Positions 53,653 through 63,338 are shown, numbered from the stretch's first letter. The stretch: 64,000 nucleotides of DNA from Bradyrhizobium sp. WSM1417 (GCF_000515415.1 NZ_KI911783.1:3896392-3960391), one strand, 5' to 3'. Translations and numbers: made by a program. The notes: generated by a model from the letters alone, not told the origin.

Positions 53653-54684
53653 ATGACCGGACTTGGTGCGACGGTGGTGCGGGCGGGGAGGCGGCTTCTG
53701 TCGTCGCTGCCGGCGTTGTTCGGCGTGCTGGTCTTCACCTTTCTGCTGATGCGGGTCCTCCCTGGAGATCCCGCGGTGTTCTTCGCCTCGGGGCCCAATG
53801 CCGGCAAGGAGGAGATCGAGCAGATCCGCAAGCAGATGGGGCTCGACAAGTCCGTGCCGGAGCAGCTCGTGTTCTATCTCTCCGATATCGGCCGCGGCAA
53901 TCTCGGCCGCTCCATGATGACGGGACAGCCGGTCCTGAAGGACCTTCGCGAACGGCTGCCGGCGTCGCTCGAACTGACGTTCACGGCGCTGCTGATCGCA
54001 TTGATCGCGGCGGTGCCGCTCGGCGTGGTCGCAGCCTTGAAGCCGGGATCGCTGGTCGATCACGGCGTGCGGCTGTTCTGTGCGCTCGGCGTCTGCGTGC
54101 CGACCTTCGTCTCGGGCCTGCTGCTGATCTACGCGTTCTACTATCTGCTCGGTCTTGCGCCTGATCCGACCGGGCGGATCGACGTCTTCACCTCGCTGCC
54201 GCCGCAGCGCACCGGATTCCTGTCGATCGATTTCCTGCTCGCGGGAGACATCGAGGGCTGGTGGGCGGCTTGCAAGCAGCTGATCCTGCCGGCGCTGAGC
54301 ATGGCCCTGTTCGTGATCGCGCCGCTGGCGCGGATCACGCGTGCTTCGATGCTGGTGTCGCTCGGCAGCGATTTCGTGCGTACCGCGCGCTCGGTCGGAT
54401 TGTCCTGGCGGAAGGTCGTGGTCACCTATGCGCTGCGCAATGCGATCCTTCCCGTCATCACCATTGCCGGCATCGTGTTCTCGACCATGCTTGGCGCGAA
54501 TGTCCTGGTGGAGAAGGTGTTCTCCTGGCCGGGTGTTGCCTCCTACGCGCTCGATGCGCTGCTGTCGTCCGACTATGCGCCGGTGCAGGGTTTCGTGCTG
54601 CTGATGGCTGGCATCTTCGTGCTGGTCAATCTGGTCGTCGATATCTGCTACGGCATCGCCGATCCCAGGGTGTCGATCGGATGA
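53653..54684 (+). CDS. ABC transporter permease (DppB-like)
   Basis: A 343-aa permease with the DppB layout: an N-terminal helix, the PGDPAVFFASGP segment, a periplasmic loop ending in MTGQPVLKDLRERLPASLELT, and the EAA-like loop RTARSVGLSWRKVVVTYALRNAILPV in the cytoplasm. I choose ATG 53653; GTG at 53650 adds one residue. It follows the binding protein by 28 bp and overlaps the next permease by 4 bp. Confidence 0.93.
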   Translation: MTGLGATVVRAGRRLLSSLPALFGVLVFTFLLMRVLPGDPAVFFASGPNAGKEEIEQIRKQMGLDKSVPEQLVFYLSDIGRGNLGRSMMTGQPVLKDLRERLPASLELTFTALLIALIAAVPLGVVAALKPGSLVDHGVRLFCALGVCVPTFVSGLLLIYAFYYLLGLAPDPTGRIDVFTSLPPQRTGFLSIDFLLAGDIEGWWAACKQLILPALSMALFVIAPLARITRASMLVSLGSDFVRTARSVGLSWRKVVVTYALRNAILPVITIAGIVFSTMLGANVLVEKVFSWPGVASYALDALLSSDYAPVQGFVLLMAGIFVLVNLVVDICYGIADPRVSIG

Positions 54685-55529
54685 CGAGCGCAACCCTCCG
54701 CCATTCGGTCTGGATTTTGCGTGGCAACCCGCTGACCGGTGTCGCCGCGGCGGGCGTCCTTCTGTTTGTCCTTGTCGCGATCTTCGGACCCTGGCTCGTG
54801 CCCTATGATCCCATCGTCTCCAATGTCTCGGAGGCCCTGCAGCCGCCGAGCGCGGCGCACCTCGCCGGCACCGACCAGCTCGGGCGCGACGTGTTCAGCC
54901 GCCTCGTCGTTGCGGCCCGGCTCGACCTCACCATCGCGGTCTCGGCGGTCGGCATCTCGTTCGTGATCGGCGCCGTCGTCGGCTCGTTCTGCGGCTATGC
55001 CGGCGGCAGGCTCGACCGCTCGGTCGGCCGCTTCGTCGACGTCATGATGGCCTTTCCGCTGTTTGTGCTGGCGATGGCGATGGTTGCGGCGCTCGGCAAC
55101 CGGATCGAAAACATCGTGATCGCGACCGCGATCATCAATCTTCCGTTCTACATCCGCTTCGCGCGCGCGGAGGTCAACGTCCGGCGCAATGTCGGCTGGG
55201 TGGAGGCGGCGCGTTCCTGCGGCGAGAGCCATTTCTCGGTGGTGCTGCGCTTCCTGCTGCCGAACATCCTGCCGGCGATGGCGGTGCAGATCTCGCTTAA
55301 CCTCGGCTGGGCGATCCTGAACGCCGCCGGCCTGTCCTTCATCGGCCTTGGCGTCAAGCCGCCGACACCGGAATGGGGCATCATGGTCGCGGAGGGTGCT
55401 CGCTTCATCTCGACCGGGCGGTGGTGGCTGGTCGCCTTTCCGGGCCTCGCGCTGATGATGGCCGTGCTGTGCTTCAACCTCCTCGGCGACGGGATGCGGG
55501 ACATTCTCGACCCGCGCATGCGCACATGA
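54681..55529 (+). CDS. ABC transporter permease (DppC-like)
   Basis: A 282-aa permease of the DppC type: an N-terminal membrane helix, the HLAGTDQLGRDVFSRL signature, AMVAALGNR, the EAA-type loop EAARSCGESHFSVVLRFLLPNILPA, and the terminal LGDGMRDILDPRMR. The ATG at 54681 gives the family start; longer frames lie within the previous permease. It overlaps the ATPase gene by 4 bp. Confidence 0.94.
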   Translation: MTSATLRHSVWILRGNPLTGVAAAGVLLFVLVAIFGPWLVPYDPIVSNVSEALQPPSAAHLAGTDQLGRDVFSRLVVAARLDLTIAVSAVGISFVIGAVVGSFCGYAGGRLDRSVGRFVDVMMAFPLFVLAMAMVAALGNRIENIVIATAIINLPFYIRFARAEVNVRRNVGWVEAARSCGESHFSVVLRFLLPNILPAMAVQISLNLGWAILNAAGLSFIGLGVKPPTPEWGIMVAEGARFISTGRWWLVAFPGLALMMAVLCFNLLGDGMRDILDPRMRT

Positions 55530-57196
55530 GCGAGGAATTGCTCAGGATCGACGATCTCCACGTCGCATTCTCGACGCGACGGGGGATGGTCGAGGCCGTG
55601 CGCGGGGTCACGCTCACGGTCGAAGCCGGCGAGATGCTTGGCCTCGTCGGCGAGAGCGGCTCGGGCAAGTCGGTGACCGGTTTTGCGACGACGCGGCTGC
55701 TCGATGCGGCCGGGCGCGTCACTGGCGGAAAAATCCTGTTTCGCGGACAAGACGTCACAAAACTCAGGGGTGACGATCTCCGTCAGCTCCAGGGCGCCGC
55801 GATGTCGATGATCTTCCAGAACCCGCGGGCGGCGCTCAATCCGATCCGCGCGATCGGCTTGCAGATCGCCGACGCGATCCTCACGCACAAGCGGATATCG
55901 AAGGATGCTGCGCGTGCCGAGGCGCTGGAGCTGTTGCGCGCCGTCCAGATCCGCGACCCCGAGGCGCGGATGAACGCCTATCCGCACGAACTCTCCGGCG
56001 GCATGTGCCAGCGCGTCATGATCGCGATCGCGATCTCCTGCAATCCCGCGCTGTTGATCGCCGACGAGCCGACGACCGGGCTCGACGTCACCACGCAGAA
56101 AGTGGTGATGGACCTCCTGGCGGAGATTGCCGCCGCACGTGGCATGGCGACGATCCTGATCACGCACGATCTCGGCCTCGCGGCGCGATATTGCCGTCGC
56201 ATCGCGGTGATGGAGCGCGGCCGCATCATCGAAGAGGCAAGTCCCAGGACGCTGTTCGGCGCGCCGCAGCATGCCTACACCAGGCGTCTGGTGGCGGCGT
56301 CGCCGACCGCGACCTCCCAAATCGAGGACCTCGTGACGGAAGAGGAGCGGGAAGGCTACGCGGCCGTCGTCAGCAGGCCCCGGCAGGAGCCCGTTCACGG
56401 GACTCCGCCGCTGCTGGAAGTGCGCAAGCTCGCAAAACGCTTCGACGAGGGCGCTGCGGCGGTGGCGGACTTCTCCATGACGATGGCCGGCGGCGAGAGC
56501 GTCGGCCTCGTCGGCGAATCCGGCTCCGGCAAGAGCACGACGTCGCGGATGATCTGCCGCCTGATCGATCCGAGCGAGGGCGAGATCGTGTTCGACGGGC
56601 AGTCGATCGGCCACGTGGCGTCGCGCGATTTTCACCGCTCGCGCTTCCGCAAAGACATCCAGATGGTGTTCCAGGACCCGAACGAGAGCCTCAACCCGCG
56701 CTTCACCGCTTTCGATTGCATCGCCCATCCCCTGATGCGGCTCGACGGCATGCGTAGAGGCGATGCGCTGCGCAAGCGGGTGGAAGATTGCGCGGAGCGT
56801 GTGGGGCTGCCGCTGGATCTGTTGCCGCGCTTTCCGCATCAGCTCTCCGGCGGCCAGAAGGCCCGCGTCGGCATCGCCCGCGCCATCGCCTGCCGGCCGC
56901 GGCTCCTGGTACTGGACGAGCCGACCGCTGCGCTCGACGTCTCCGTGCAGGCGGTGGTGCTGCAACTGCTCGACCGCCTGCGGCGCGAGAACGACATCGC
57001 GCTGCTGTTCGTCAGCCACGATCTCAACGTGGTGCGCATGCTTTGCGACCGCACCATCGTGCTGCGCAATGGCGGCATCGTGGAGCAGGGCGAGAGCCGG
57101 GCGCTGTTCGACAATCCCAAGACCGACTACACGCGCAAGCTGGTCGAGGCGATCCCGCATATCGAGACCGGGCCGGTGCTGGCGGCTGCGCTTTGA
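55526..57196 (+). CDS. Fused double ATP-binding ABC transporter subunit (DppD-DppF fusion)
   Basis: A single 556-aa protein holds two ABC ATPase domains. Domain 1 has Walker A GESGSGKS (residues 42-49), signature LSGGM (156-160) and Walker B IADEP (D180-E181). Domain 2 repeats this: Walker A GESGSGKST near 330, LSGGQ and LVLDEP. Domain 1 has GM in place of the usual GQ after LSG, common in DppD. Separate DppD and DppF genes serve the neighbouring system, so the fusion distinguishes the two. It ends the first operon. Confidence 0.93.
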   Translation: MSEELLRIDDLHVAFSTRRGMVEAVRGVTLTVEAGEMLGLVGESGSGKSVTGFATTRLLDAAGRVTGGKILFRGQDVTKLRGDDLRQLQGAAMSMIFQNPRAALNPIRAIGLQIADAILTHKRISKDAARAEALELLRAVQIRDPEARMNAYPHELSGGMCQRVMIAIAISCNPALLIADEPTTGLDVTTQKVVMDLLAEIAAARGMATILITHDLGLAARYCRRIAVMERGRIIEEASPRTLFGAPQHAYTRRLVAASPTATSQIEDLVTEEEREGYAAVVSRPRQEPVHGTPPLLEVRKLAKRFDEGAAAVADFSMTMAGGESVGLVGESGSGKSTTSRMICRLIDPSEGEIVFDGQSIGHVASRDFHRSRFRKDIQMVFQDPNESLNPRFTAFDCIAHPLMRLDGMRRGDALRKRVEDCAERVGLPLDLLPRFPHQLSGGQKARVGIARAIACRPRLLVLDEPTAALDVSVQAVVLQLLDRLRRENDIALLFVSHDLNVVRMLCDRTIVLRNGGIVEQGESRALFDNPKTDYTRKLVEAIPHIETGPVLAAAL

Positions 57197-57250
57197 GGTC
57201 TCGACCGGCCCAAATGGTGCGGATATCGCCGCTGGCGAAGGTCCGGTTAG

Positions 57251-57266
57251 TGGCATACCATTTGCA
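57251..57266 (+). promoter_or_regulatory. Sigma-54 (-24/-12) promoter of the second peptide ABC operon
   Basis: TGGCATA-CCAT-TTGCA fits the RpoN consensus TGGC[AC]YR-N4-TTGCW at every position, with 10 nt between GG and GC. It is in the 142-bp gap before the Tat-type binding protein and predicts a start about 62 nt before the ATG. No obvious NtrC dyad is visible next to it. Confidence 0.78.
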
Positions 57267-57338
57267 CGCCAATGAGCTCTGGTTTCACCTGTTCTTGGCC
57301 AACGATGGCCGGCATCACGGCACTATTGGGAGGATTTC

Positions 57339-58940
57339 ATGGATCGCAGGACCGTATTGAAGGGACTGGCCGGCGCGGGCGGTCTGGCATTGAGCGGCCT
57401 CTCGGCCCCGGCGATCGCACAAGGCGCCTCCGCGCGCACCCTGCGCTTCGTGCCGCAAGCAAACCTCGCCAATTTCGACCCGATCTGGGGCACGCAATAT
57501 GTCGTGCGCAATGCCGCCGCGCTGGTCTGGGATACGCTCTACGGCGTCGATTCCGCGCTGCAGCCGCAGCGGCAGATGGTCGAGTCCGAGGAAGTGACCG
57601 ACGATGGCACCACCTGGTCGTTCAAATTGCGGCCGGGACTCAAATTCCATGATGGCGAGCCGGTGCTGAGCAAGGACGTCGTTGCGAGCCTGACGCGCTG
57701 GGCGGCGCGCGATCCGATGGGGCTGATGCTCAAGGCGCTGCAGCAGGAGCTCACCGCTGTCGACGACCGCACCTTCAAATGGGTGCTGAAGCAGCCGTTC
57801 CCGAAGATGCTCTATGCGCTTGGCAAGAACAATTCGCCTTGCGCCTTCATCATGCCGGAGCGCATTGCGCAGACCGACCCGTTCAAGCAGATCGGCGATT
57901 ATGTCGGCTCGGGGCCGATGAAGTTCGCCAAGGGTGAGTGGGTCCCCGGTGCGAAAGCCGTGTTCGAAAAATTCGCCGACTATGTGCCGCGGCAGGAGAA
58001 GGCGTCGTGGCTCGCCGGCGGCAAGCAGATGCTGCTCGACCGCGTCGAATGGATCGTGATGCCGGATCCGGCGACCGCCGCGGCCGCGTTGCAAAACGGC
58101 GAGATCGACTGGTGGGAGAACCCGATCGCGGACCTCGTCCCGGTCCTGAAGAAGAACAAGAACATCAGCGTCGACATCGGCGATCCCCTCGGCAATGTCG
58201 GCTCGTTCCGCATGAACTTCCTGTATCCGCCCTTCAACGACGTGCGGGCGCGGCGCGCGGTGCTGATGGCGATGAGCCAGGAAGACTATATGCGTGCGCT
58301 CGTCGGTGACGACAATTCGCTGTGGAAGCCGCTGCCCGGCTTCTTCACGCCCGATACGCCGCTTTACACCGAGGCGGGCGGCGAAGTCCTGAAGGGCAAG
58401 CGCGATCTTGACGCCGCCAAGAAGCTGCTCGCCGAGAGCGGCTATTCCGGCCAGCCGGTGACGTGCCTGGTGGCGCAGGACCAGCCGATCACCAAGGCGT
58501 TCGGCGATGTGACCGCCGATCTCCTGAAGAAGCTCGGCATGAATGTCGACTTCGTCGCGACCGACTGGGGCACGGTCGGCTCCCGCCGCGCACAGAAGAC
58601 GCCGCCAGGGCAGGGCGGCTGGAACATGTTCCACACCTGGCATGCGGGTTCGGACTGCATCAATCCGGCGCCCTACACTGCCATCCGCGCCAACGGCGAC
58701 AAGGCCTGGTTCGGCTGGCCGAACAGCCCCGGCACAGAGAAGGAGGTTACGTCCTGGTTCGAGGCGAAGAACCTCGACGAGGAGAAGGCCGCGGTCACTC
58801 GCCTCAACAAGGTCGCGCTCGAGGACGTCGTCTACGCCCCGACCGGCTTCTTCCTCAGCTACACGGCCTGGCGCAAGAACGTCTCCGGCATCACGAAGGG
58901 GCCGCTACCGTTCTTCTGGGGCGTGTCGAAATCCGCATGA
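57339..58940 (+). CDS. ABC transporter substrate-binding protein (SBP_bac_5) with Tat signal
   Basis: A 533-aa solute-binding protein. The N-terminus MDRRTVLKG plus an Ala/Gly-rich hydrophobic stretch ending PAIAQ is a twin-arginine signal, so the protein is probably exported folded. The core has LANFDPIWGTQY, LRPGLKFHDGEPVLSKDV and RRAVLMAMSQEDYM, typical of family 5. A GGGAGG ribosome site precedes the ATG. It heads the operon SBP-permease-permease-ATPase-ATPase. Its sequence differs clearly from the first binding protein, so ligands probably differ. Confidence 0.93.
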   Translation: MDRRTVLKGLAGAGGLALSGLSAPAIAQGASARTLRFVPQANLANFDPIWGTQYVVRNAAALVWDTLYGVDSALQPQRQMVESEEVTDDGTTWSFKLRPGLKFHDGEPVLSKDVVASLTRWAARDPMGLMLKALQQELTAVDDRTFKWVLKQPFPKMLYALGKNNSPCAFIMPERIAQTDPFKQIGDYVGSGPMKFAKGEWVPGAKAVFEKFADYVPRQEKASWLAGGKQMLLDRVEWIVMPDPATAAAALQNGEIDWWENPIADLVPVLKKNKNISVDIGDPLGNVGSFRMNFLYPPFNDVRARRAVLMAMSQEDYMRALVGDDNSLWKPLPGFFTPDTPLYTEAGGEVLKGKRDLDAAKKLLAESGYSGQPVTCLVAQDQPITKAFGDVTADLLKKLGMNVDFVATDWGTVGSRRAQKTPPGQGGWNMFHTWHAGSDCINPAPYTAIRANGDKAWFGWPNSPGTEKEVTSWFEAKNLDEEKAAVTRLNKVALEDVVYAPTGFFLSYTAWRKNVSGITKGPLPFFWGVSKSA

Positions 58941-58957
58941 TCCTGCGCTGAAGCCAG

Positions 58958-59899
58958 ATGCTCTCCTACATCCTCCGGCGTATCGCCTCGACGTTGCCAG
59001 TGATGGCGATCGTCGCGCTGTTCGTGTTCAGCCTGCTCTACATCGCGCCGGGGGATCCCGCCGTGGTGATCGCGGGCGATCAGGCAAGTCCGGAGGATGT
59101 GGAGCGCATCCGTCAGAGCCTCGGCCTCGATCGACCCTTCCTGATCCAGTTCGGCAGCTGGGTCTGGCGCATTCTGCACGGCGATCTCGGCACCTCGATC
59201 TTCACCAATCTGCCGGTCTCGACGATGATCGGGCAGCGTCTCGGGCCGACGCTGTCGCTGATGATGGTCACCCTCCTGCTCACGATCGTGGTCGCGGTGC
59301 CGCTCGGCGTGCTGGCGGCGTGGAAGGCGGGAAGCCTGATCGACCGGGCCATCATGGCCTTTGCCGTGTTCGGCTTCTCGCTGCCGGTCTTCGTCGTCGG
59401 CTATGTCCTCGCCTATATCTTCGCACTGGAGCTCGAATGGCTTCCCGTGCAGGGCTATACGCCGCTCGCCCAAGGCGTCTGGCCCTGGCTGCAAAACCTG
59501 ATCCTGCCCGCGATCGCACTCGGCTGTGTCTACATCGCACTGATCGCGCGTATCACGCGCGCCACCATGCTCGAGGTGCTGCAGCAGGATTATATCCGCA
59601 CCGCACGCGCCAAGGGCCTCGGGCAGGGCGGCATCCTGTTCGTCCACGCGCTGAAGAACGCCGCGGTGCCGATCGTCACGGTGATCGGCATCGGCATCGC
59701 GCTCCTGATCGGCGGCGCGGTCGTCACGGAGAGCGTTTTCGCGATTCCCGGCCTCGGCCGGCTCACGATCGACGCGATCCTGCGCCGCGATTATCCCGTC
59801 ATCCAGGGCATCGTGCTGCTGTTCAGCTTCGTCTACGTCCTCGTCAATTTGATGATCGACGTCGTCTATACCATCGTCGACCCGAGGATCCGCTATTGA
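58958..59899 (+). CDS. ABC transporter permease (DppB-like)
   Basis: A 313-aa permease beginning MLSYILRRIASTLPVM, with APGDPAVVIAGD, GRPFLIQF-like segments (DRPFLIQFG) and the cytoplasmic EAA-type loop RTARAKGLGQGGILFVHALKNAAVPIV. Six membrane segments are expected. It follows the binding protein by 17 bp, and its stop overlaps the TTG start of the next permease. Confidence 0.94.
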   Translation: MLSYILRRIASTLPVMAIVALFVFSLLYIAPGDPAVVIAGDQASPEDVERIRQSLGLDRPFLIQFGSWVWRILHGDLGTSIFTNLPVSTMIGQRLGPTLSLMMVTLLLTIVVAVPLGVLAAWKAGSLIDRAIMAFAVFGFSLPVFVVGYVLAYIFALELEWLPVQGYTPLAQGVWPWLQNLILPAIALGCVYIALIARITRATMLEVLQQDYIRTARAKGLGQGGILFVHALKNAAVPIVTVIGIGIALLIGGAVVTESVFAIPGLGRLTIDAILRRDYPVIQGIVLLFSFVYVLVNLMIDVVYTIVDPRIRY

Positions 59900-60819
59900 C
59901 CGACACGACCGTCAATCCGCAGGCGCTGCCGGCCGGCTTCGTCCTCGCGCCGCAACTGCCGGAGATCCTCCGGCCGGTCACGATCCGGCGCGGCTTCATC
60001 GGGCTGCTGCGCGGCCATCCCACCGTTGCCATCGGCGGCACGTTGCTGCTGATTCTGGTCCTGATTGCGATCTTCGCACCTTATCTCGGAACGGTGGATC
60101 CGACCGCACTTGCGCCGGCCAAGCGCACTCGCGCGCCGTCAGCCGCTTTCTGGTTTGGCTCCGACGTGCTCGGCCGCGACATCTATTCACGCGTGCTCTT
60201 CGGCGCGCGCGTCTCGCTCACGGTCGGCCTCTCGGTTGCGATATTTGCCTCCGCGGCCGGTCTCGCCATCGGCATCGTCTCCGGCTTCATCCGCTGGGCC
60301 GACGGCATCTTGATGCGCTTCATGGACGGCCTGATGTCGATCCCGCCGATCCTGCTGGCGATCGCGCTGATGGCACTGACACGCGGCAGCGTCGGCAACG
60401 TCATTCTCGCGATCACGGTCGCCGAGATTCCGCGCGTCTCGCGCCTCGTGCGCAGCGTTGTGCTGTCGCTGCGCGAACAGCCTTACGTGGATGCGGCGGT
60501 CGCCTGCGGCACGCGCACACCGATGATTATCCTGCGCCACATCCTGCCCAACACGCTGGCGCCGATGCTGATCCAGGCGACTTACATTTGCGCCAGTGCG
60601 ATGATCACGGAGGCGATCCTGTCCTTCATCGGCGCGGGAACGCCGCCGACCATTCCGTCCTGGGGCAACATCATGGCCGAGGGGCGGGCACTGTGGCAGG
60701 TCAAGCCCTACATCGTGTTCTTTCCGGCGGCCTTCCTGTCTGTCACCGTGCTCGCCGTCAATCTGCTCGGCGATGGCCTTCGCGATGCGCTCGATCCGCG
60801 CATGGCCAAGAGCCTCTGA
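59896..60819 (+). CDS. ABC transporter permease (DppC-like), TTG start
   Basis: A 307-aa DppC-type permease: [13 protein letters not shown] and an N-terminal helix, [23 protein letters not shown] signature, the loop [25 protein letters not shown], and the [13 protein letters not shown] end. The only start that keeps the conserved N-terminus is TTG at 59896, whose last two bases plus A make the TGA of the previous gene (TTGA overlap). It is 19 bp before the ATPase gene. Confidence 0.92.
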   Translation: MTDTTVNPQALPAGFVLAPQLPEILRPVTIRRGFIGLLRGHPTVAIGGTLLLILVLIAIFAPYLGTVDPTALAPAKRTRAPSAAFWFGSDVLGRDIYSRVLFGARVSLTVGLSVAIFASAAGLAIGIVSGFIRWADGILMRFMDGLMSIPPILLAIALMALTRGSVGNVILAITVAEIPRVSRLVRSVVLSLREQPYVDAAVACGTRTPMIILRHILPNTLAPMLIQATYICASAMITEAILSFIGAGTPPTIPSWGNIMAEGRALWQVKPYIVFFPAAFLSVTVLAVNLLGDGLRDALDPRMAKSL

Positions 60820-60838
60820 TGTTTCGAGGCTGATCCCG

Positions 60839-61828
60839 ATGGCGCTGCTTGAAGTCGAAAATCTCCAAACCCACTTCCGTACGCCCAGCGGCATCAACCG
60901 CGCGGTGGAAGGCGTGTCGTTCCATGTCAATGAGGGCGAGACGCTCGCCATCGTCGGTGAGTCCGGTTGCGGCAAGTCGGTGACCTCGATGTCGCTGATG
61001 CGGCTGATCCCGGAACCGCCGGGCAGGATCGCCGGCAGCATCCGCTTCGCGGGCAAAGACCTGCTGCAAATGTCGGATCGCGAGATGCGCGCGATCCGCG
61101 GCAACGACATCTCGATGATCTTCCAGGAGCCGATGACCAGCCTCAACCCCGTGTTGACCGTCGGGCGTCAAATCCGCGAAACGCTGATGATCCACCAGGG
61201 CCTGGACAAGCAGGCCGCGGAGGCGCACGCGATCGAGATGTTGATTCTGGTCGGCATTCCCGAGCCGAAGCGCCGCGTGCGCGAATATCCGCATCAACTT
61301 TCCGGCGGCATGCGCCAGCGTGTCATGATCGCCATTGCCCTCGCCTGCAATCCAAAGCTGCTCATTGCCGACGAGCCGACCACCGCCCTCGACGTGACGA
61401 TCCAGGCGCAGATCCTGAAATTGATGCTGGATCTCAAGCACCGGGTTGGCGCGGCCATCATCCTGATCACCCACGATCTCGGTGTGGTCGCCGAGATCGC
61501 TGAGCGCGTCATGGTCATGTATGCCGGCCGCAAGGTCGAGGAGGCGCCGGTGGCGGACCTGTTCCGTTCGCCGCGTCATCCCTATACGCAGGGCCTGCTC
61601 GGTGCAGTGCCGCGGCTCGGCTCGTCGCTGACCGGCACCGCGAGACGGCTGGCGGAGATCCCGGGGCAGGTGCCTGATCTGCGCAAGCCCATCGTCGGCT
61701 GCGTCTTCGCCGGACGTTGCGCGCTCGCGACCGATCTGTGCCGGCAGTACGCGCCGGGGCTCGAAGAGAAGGGGCCACGTCACGTCGCGGCCTGCCACTA
61801 TGCGGCCAAGGGAGCGGTCGCGGCATGA
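60839..61828 (+). CDS. ABC transporter ATP-binding protein (DppD-like)
   Basis: A 329-aa ATPase with Walker A GESGCGKS, the Q-loop [10 protein letters not shown], signature LSGGM, Walker [11 protein letters not shown] and the H-loop THD. The C-terminal oligopeptide-transporter domain has the [15 protein letters not shown]ys motif, which in DppD/OppD proteins can hold an Fe-S cluster. ATG 60839 gives the standard MALLEV start. It overlaps the DppF-like gene by 4 bp. Confidence 0.94.
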   Translation: MALLEVENLQTHFRTPSGINRAVEGVSFHVNEGETLAIVGESGCGKSVTSMSLMRLIPEPPGRIAGSIRFAGKDLLQMSDREMRAIRGNDISMIFQEPMTSLNPVLTVGRQIRETLMIHQGLDKQAAEAHAIEMLILVGIPEPKRRVREYPHQLSGGMRQRVMIAIALACNPKLLIADEPTTALDVTIQAQILKLMLDLKHRVGAAIILITHDLGVVAEIAERVMVMYAGRKVEEAPVADLFRSPRHPYTQGLLGAVPRLGSSLTGTARRLAEIPGQVPDLRKPIVGCVFAGRCALATDLCRQYAPGLEEKGPRHVAACHYAAKGAVAA

Positions 61829-62817
61829 GTCCCCCGCTGCTCCAGGTCAACGATCTCAAGAAGCACTTCCCGGTCAAAAAGGGCCTGTTCAGCCGCAAGC
61901 CCGAATGGGTCTATGCGGTGGACGGCGTGTCGTTCGAGATCGCGCGCGGCGAGACGCTCTCGCTGGTCGGCGAGTCCGGCTGCGGCAAATCGACGGTCGG
62001 CCGTGCGATCCTGCGTCTGTTCGACATCACGGCGGGGCAGGTCATCCTCGACGGCCAGCGTATCGACGACGCCCATCCGAGCACGATGCGCCAGATGCGC
62101 CGCCGCGTGCAGGTGGTGTTCCAGGACCCGTTCTCGAGCCTGAATCCGCGCATGCGCGTGCGCGATATCCTGGCCGAGCCGATCCGCAATTTCGGCCTCG
62201 CCAAATCCGCGATCGATCTCGAGACCCGCGTGACCGCGCTGATGGACACCGTGCGCCTGCCGCGCGAGGCGCTGAACCGCAGGCCGCACGAATTCTCCGG
62301 CGGCCAGCGCCAGCGCATCGGCATCGCGCGGGCGCTCGCCGCCGAGCCTGAGCTGATCGTCTGCGACGAGGCGGTCTCGGCGCTCGACGTCTCGGTCAAG
62401 GCCCAGATCGTCAATCTGCTGCAGGATCTGCAGCGCGAGTTCGGCCTGGCGCTGCTGTTCATCAGCCACGACCTCGCGATCGTCGAGCACATGACCCACC
62501 GCGTCGCGGTGATGTATCTCGGCAAGATCGTCGAGGTGGCGCCACGCTACGAGATCTTCGCCGCGCCAAAGCATCCTTACACCAAGGCGCTGCTCTCGGC
62601 GGTGCCGCTGCCCGAACCGGGGGCCCAGCGCAATCCGATCATCCTCAAGGGCGACGTGCCGAGCCCGATCAACCCACCGAGCGGGTGTCGCTTCCACACC
62701 CGTTGCCCATACGTGTTCGATCGCTGCCGGACCGAAGAGCCGACATTGCGCGCGGCTGGACCCGAGCAGTGGGTGGCCTGTCATCTCGAAGATAGTGCAG
62801 CGGTGGCGAGCGGCTAG
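61825..62817 (+). CDS. ABC transporter ATP-binding protein (DppF-like)
   Basis: A 330-aa ATPase: [13 protein letters not shown] start, Walker [25 protein letters not shown]-type signature reading FSGGQ, Walker [11 protein letters not shown] and a C-terminal [15 protein letters not shown]ys motif. In Walker B the usual P after DE is A, as in many DppF/OppF proteins. Last gene of the second importer operon. Confidence 0.94.
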   Translation: MSPPLLQVNDLKKHFPVKKGLFSRKPEWVYAVDGVSFEIARGETLSLVGESGCGKSTVGRAILRLFDITAGQVILDGQRIDDAHPSTMRQMRRRVQVVFQDPFSSLNPRMRVRDILAEPIRNFGLAKSAIDLETRVTALMDTVRLPREALNRRPHEFSGGQRQRIGIARALAAEPELIVCDEAVSALDVSVKAQIVNLLQDLQREFGLALLFISHDLAIVEHMTHRVAVMYLGKIVEVAPRYEIFAAPKHPYTKALLSAVPLPEPGAQRNPIILKGDVPSPINPPSGCRFHTRCPYVFDRCRTEEPTLRAAGPEQWVACHLEDSAAVASG

Positions 62818-62886
62818 CCGTGGACCGGCGGCGAAGCTCTGGATCGAGGCGCTGGGGCGACTGTTGGGCTAGGATGGCACTCTGCT

Positions 62887-62989
62887 CCTGTTTTGCCCGA
62901 CGAGTCAAAGACGTTTGCGACGAAAAATTCATGTGTAAAAACAACGGCGTTCTACTGTGCATGGGGTTGTTTTCGCGTTTTTTGTTTTA
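62887..62989. repeat. Probable dispersed Bradyrhizobium intergenic element, T-rich end
   Basis: The 179-bp gap between the dppF-like gene and the YciI gene contains GTTTTGCCCGACGAGTCAAA and, 65 bp later, CTACTGTGCATGGGGTTGTTTTCG followed by a T-rich tract. From memory this pairing recurs in Bradyrhizobium intergenic DNA; I could not verify that here. No long stem is visible. The T-rich end might also aid termination of the importer operon. Confidence 0.4.
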
Positions 62990-62996
62990 GCCGCCT

Positions 62997-63284
62997 TCAT
63001 CCTTGGCGGCGCAGGAAGCCCGTGATCGTGACCTTTTCCCAGATGTCGGCCGCCGCAAACGGATCGGCTTGATTGAACGCCTCGACGTCGCCACGGCCCG
63101 CTGCCTCGATCAGGAACAGGCTGCCGATCATCGTTTGACCATCGTCGGAGACCAACGGCCCGGACATCACGATCTTGACGCCGAAGCGCGAGGTGTCGCT
63201 CAGGAAAGCCTTGTGGGCTTCGTAATGGGCGAGCCGGGTCGGTAGCGCGCCGGCGCGGTCGAGGGCGTGAATGGCAAACAGCAT
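62997..63284 (-). CDS. YciI-family protein
   Basis: A 95-aa protein of the YciI/dimeric ferredoxin-like fold: MLFAIHALDRAGALPTR, AHYEAHKAFL with the conserved His region, SGPLVSDDGQTMIGSLFLIEA, and a DPFAAADIWEKVTITGF C-terminus. YciI-like proteins are small dimeric enzymes or accessory domains of uncertain function. It is separated from the downstream importer operon and lies downstream of a sugar-type binding-protein gene on the same strand, with a hairpin in between. Confidence 0.85.
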   Translation of the reverse strand: MLFAIHALDRAGALPTRLAHYEAHKAFLSDTSRFGVKIVMSGPLVSDDGQTMIGSLFLIEAAGRGDVEAFNQADPFAAADIWEKVTITGFLRRQG

Positions 63285-63314
63285 GATGGTCTCCGTTTAT
63301 GTCTCGTTTTCTTG

Positions 63315-63338
63315 GGACGGCCGCGGCTGCGGCCGTCC
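63315..63338 (-). terminator. Hairpin between the sugar-type SBP gene and the YciI gene
   Basis: Perfect 10-bp arms ggacggccgc (63315-63324) and gcggccgtcc (63329-63338) with a 4-nt loop lie 27 bp past the end of the upstream minus-strand gene. There is no T-run on the minus strand side, so termination is plausible but not certain. Confidence 0.5.

Noticed and set aside
55148..57256. 702-codon minus-strand frame opposite the fused ATPase
   Set aside because: Shadow of the fused ABC ATPase, which has all catalytic motifs.
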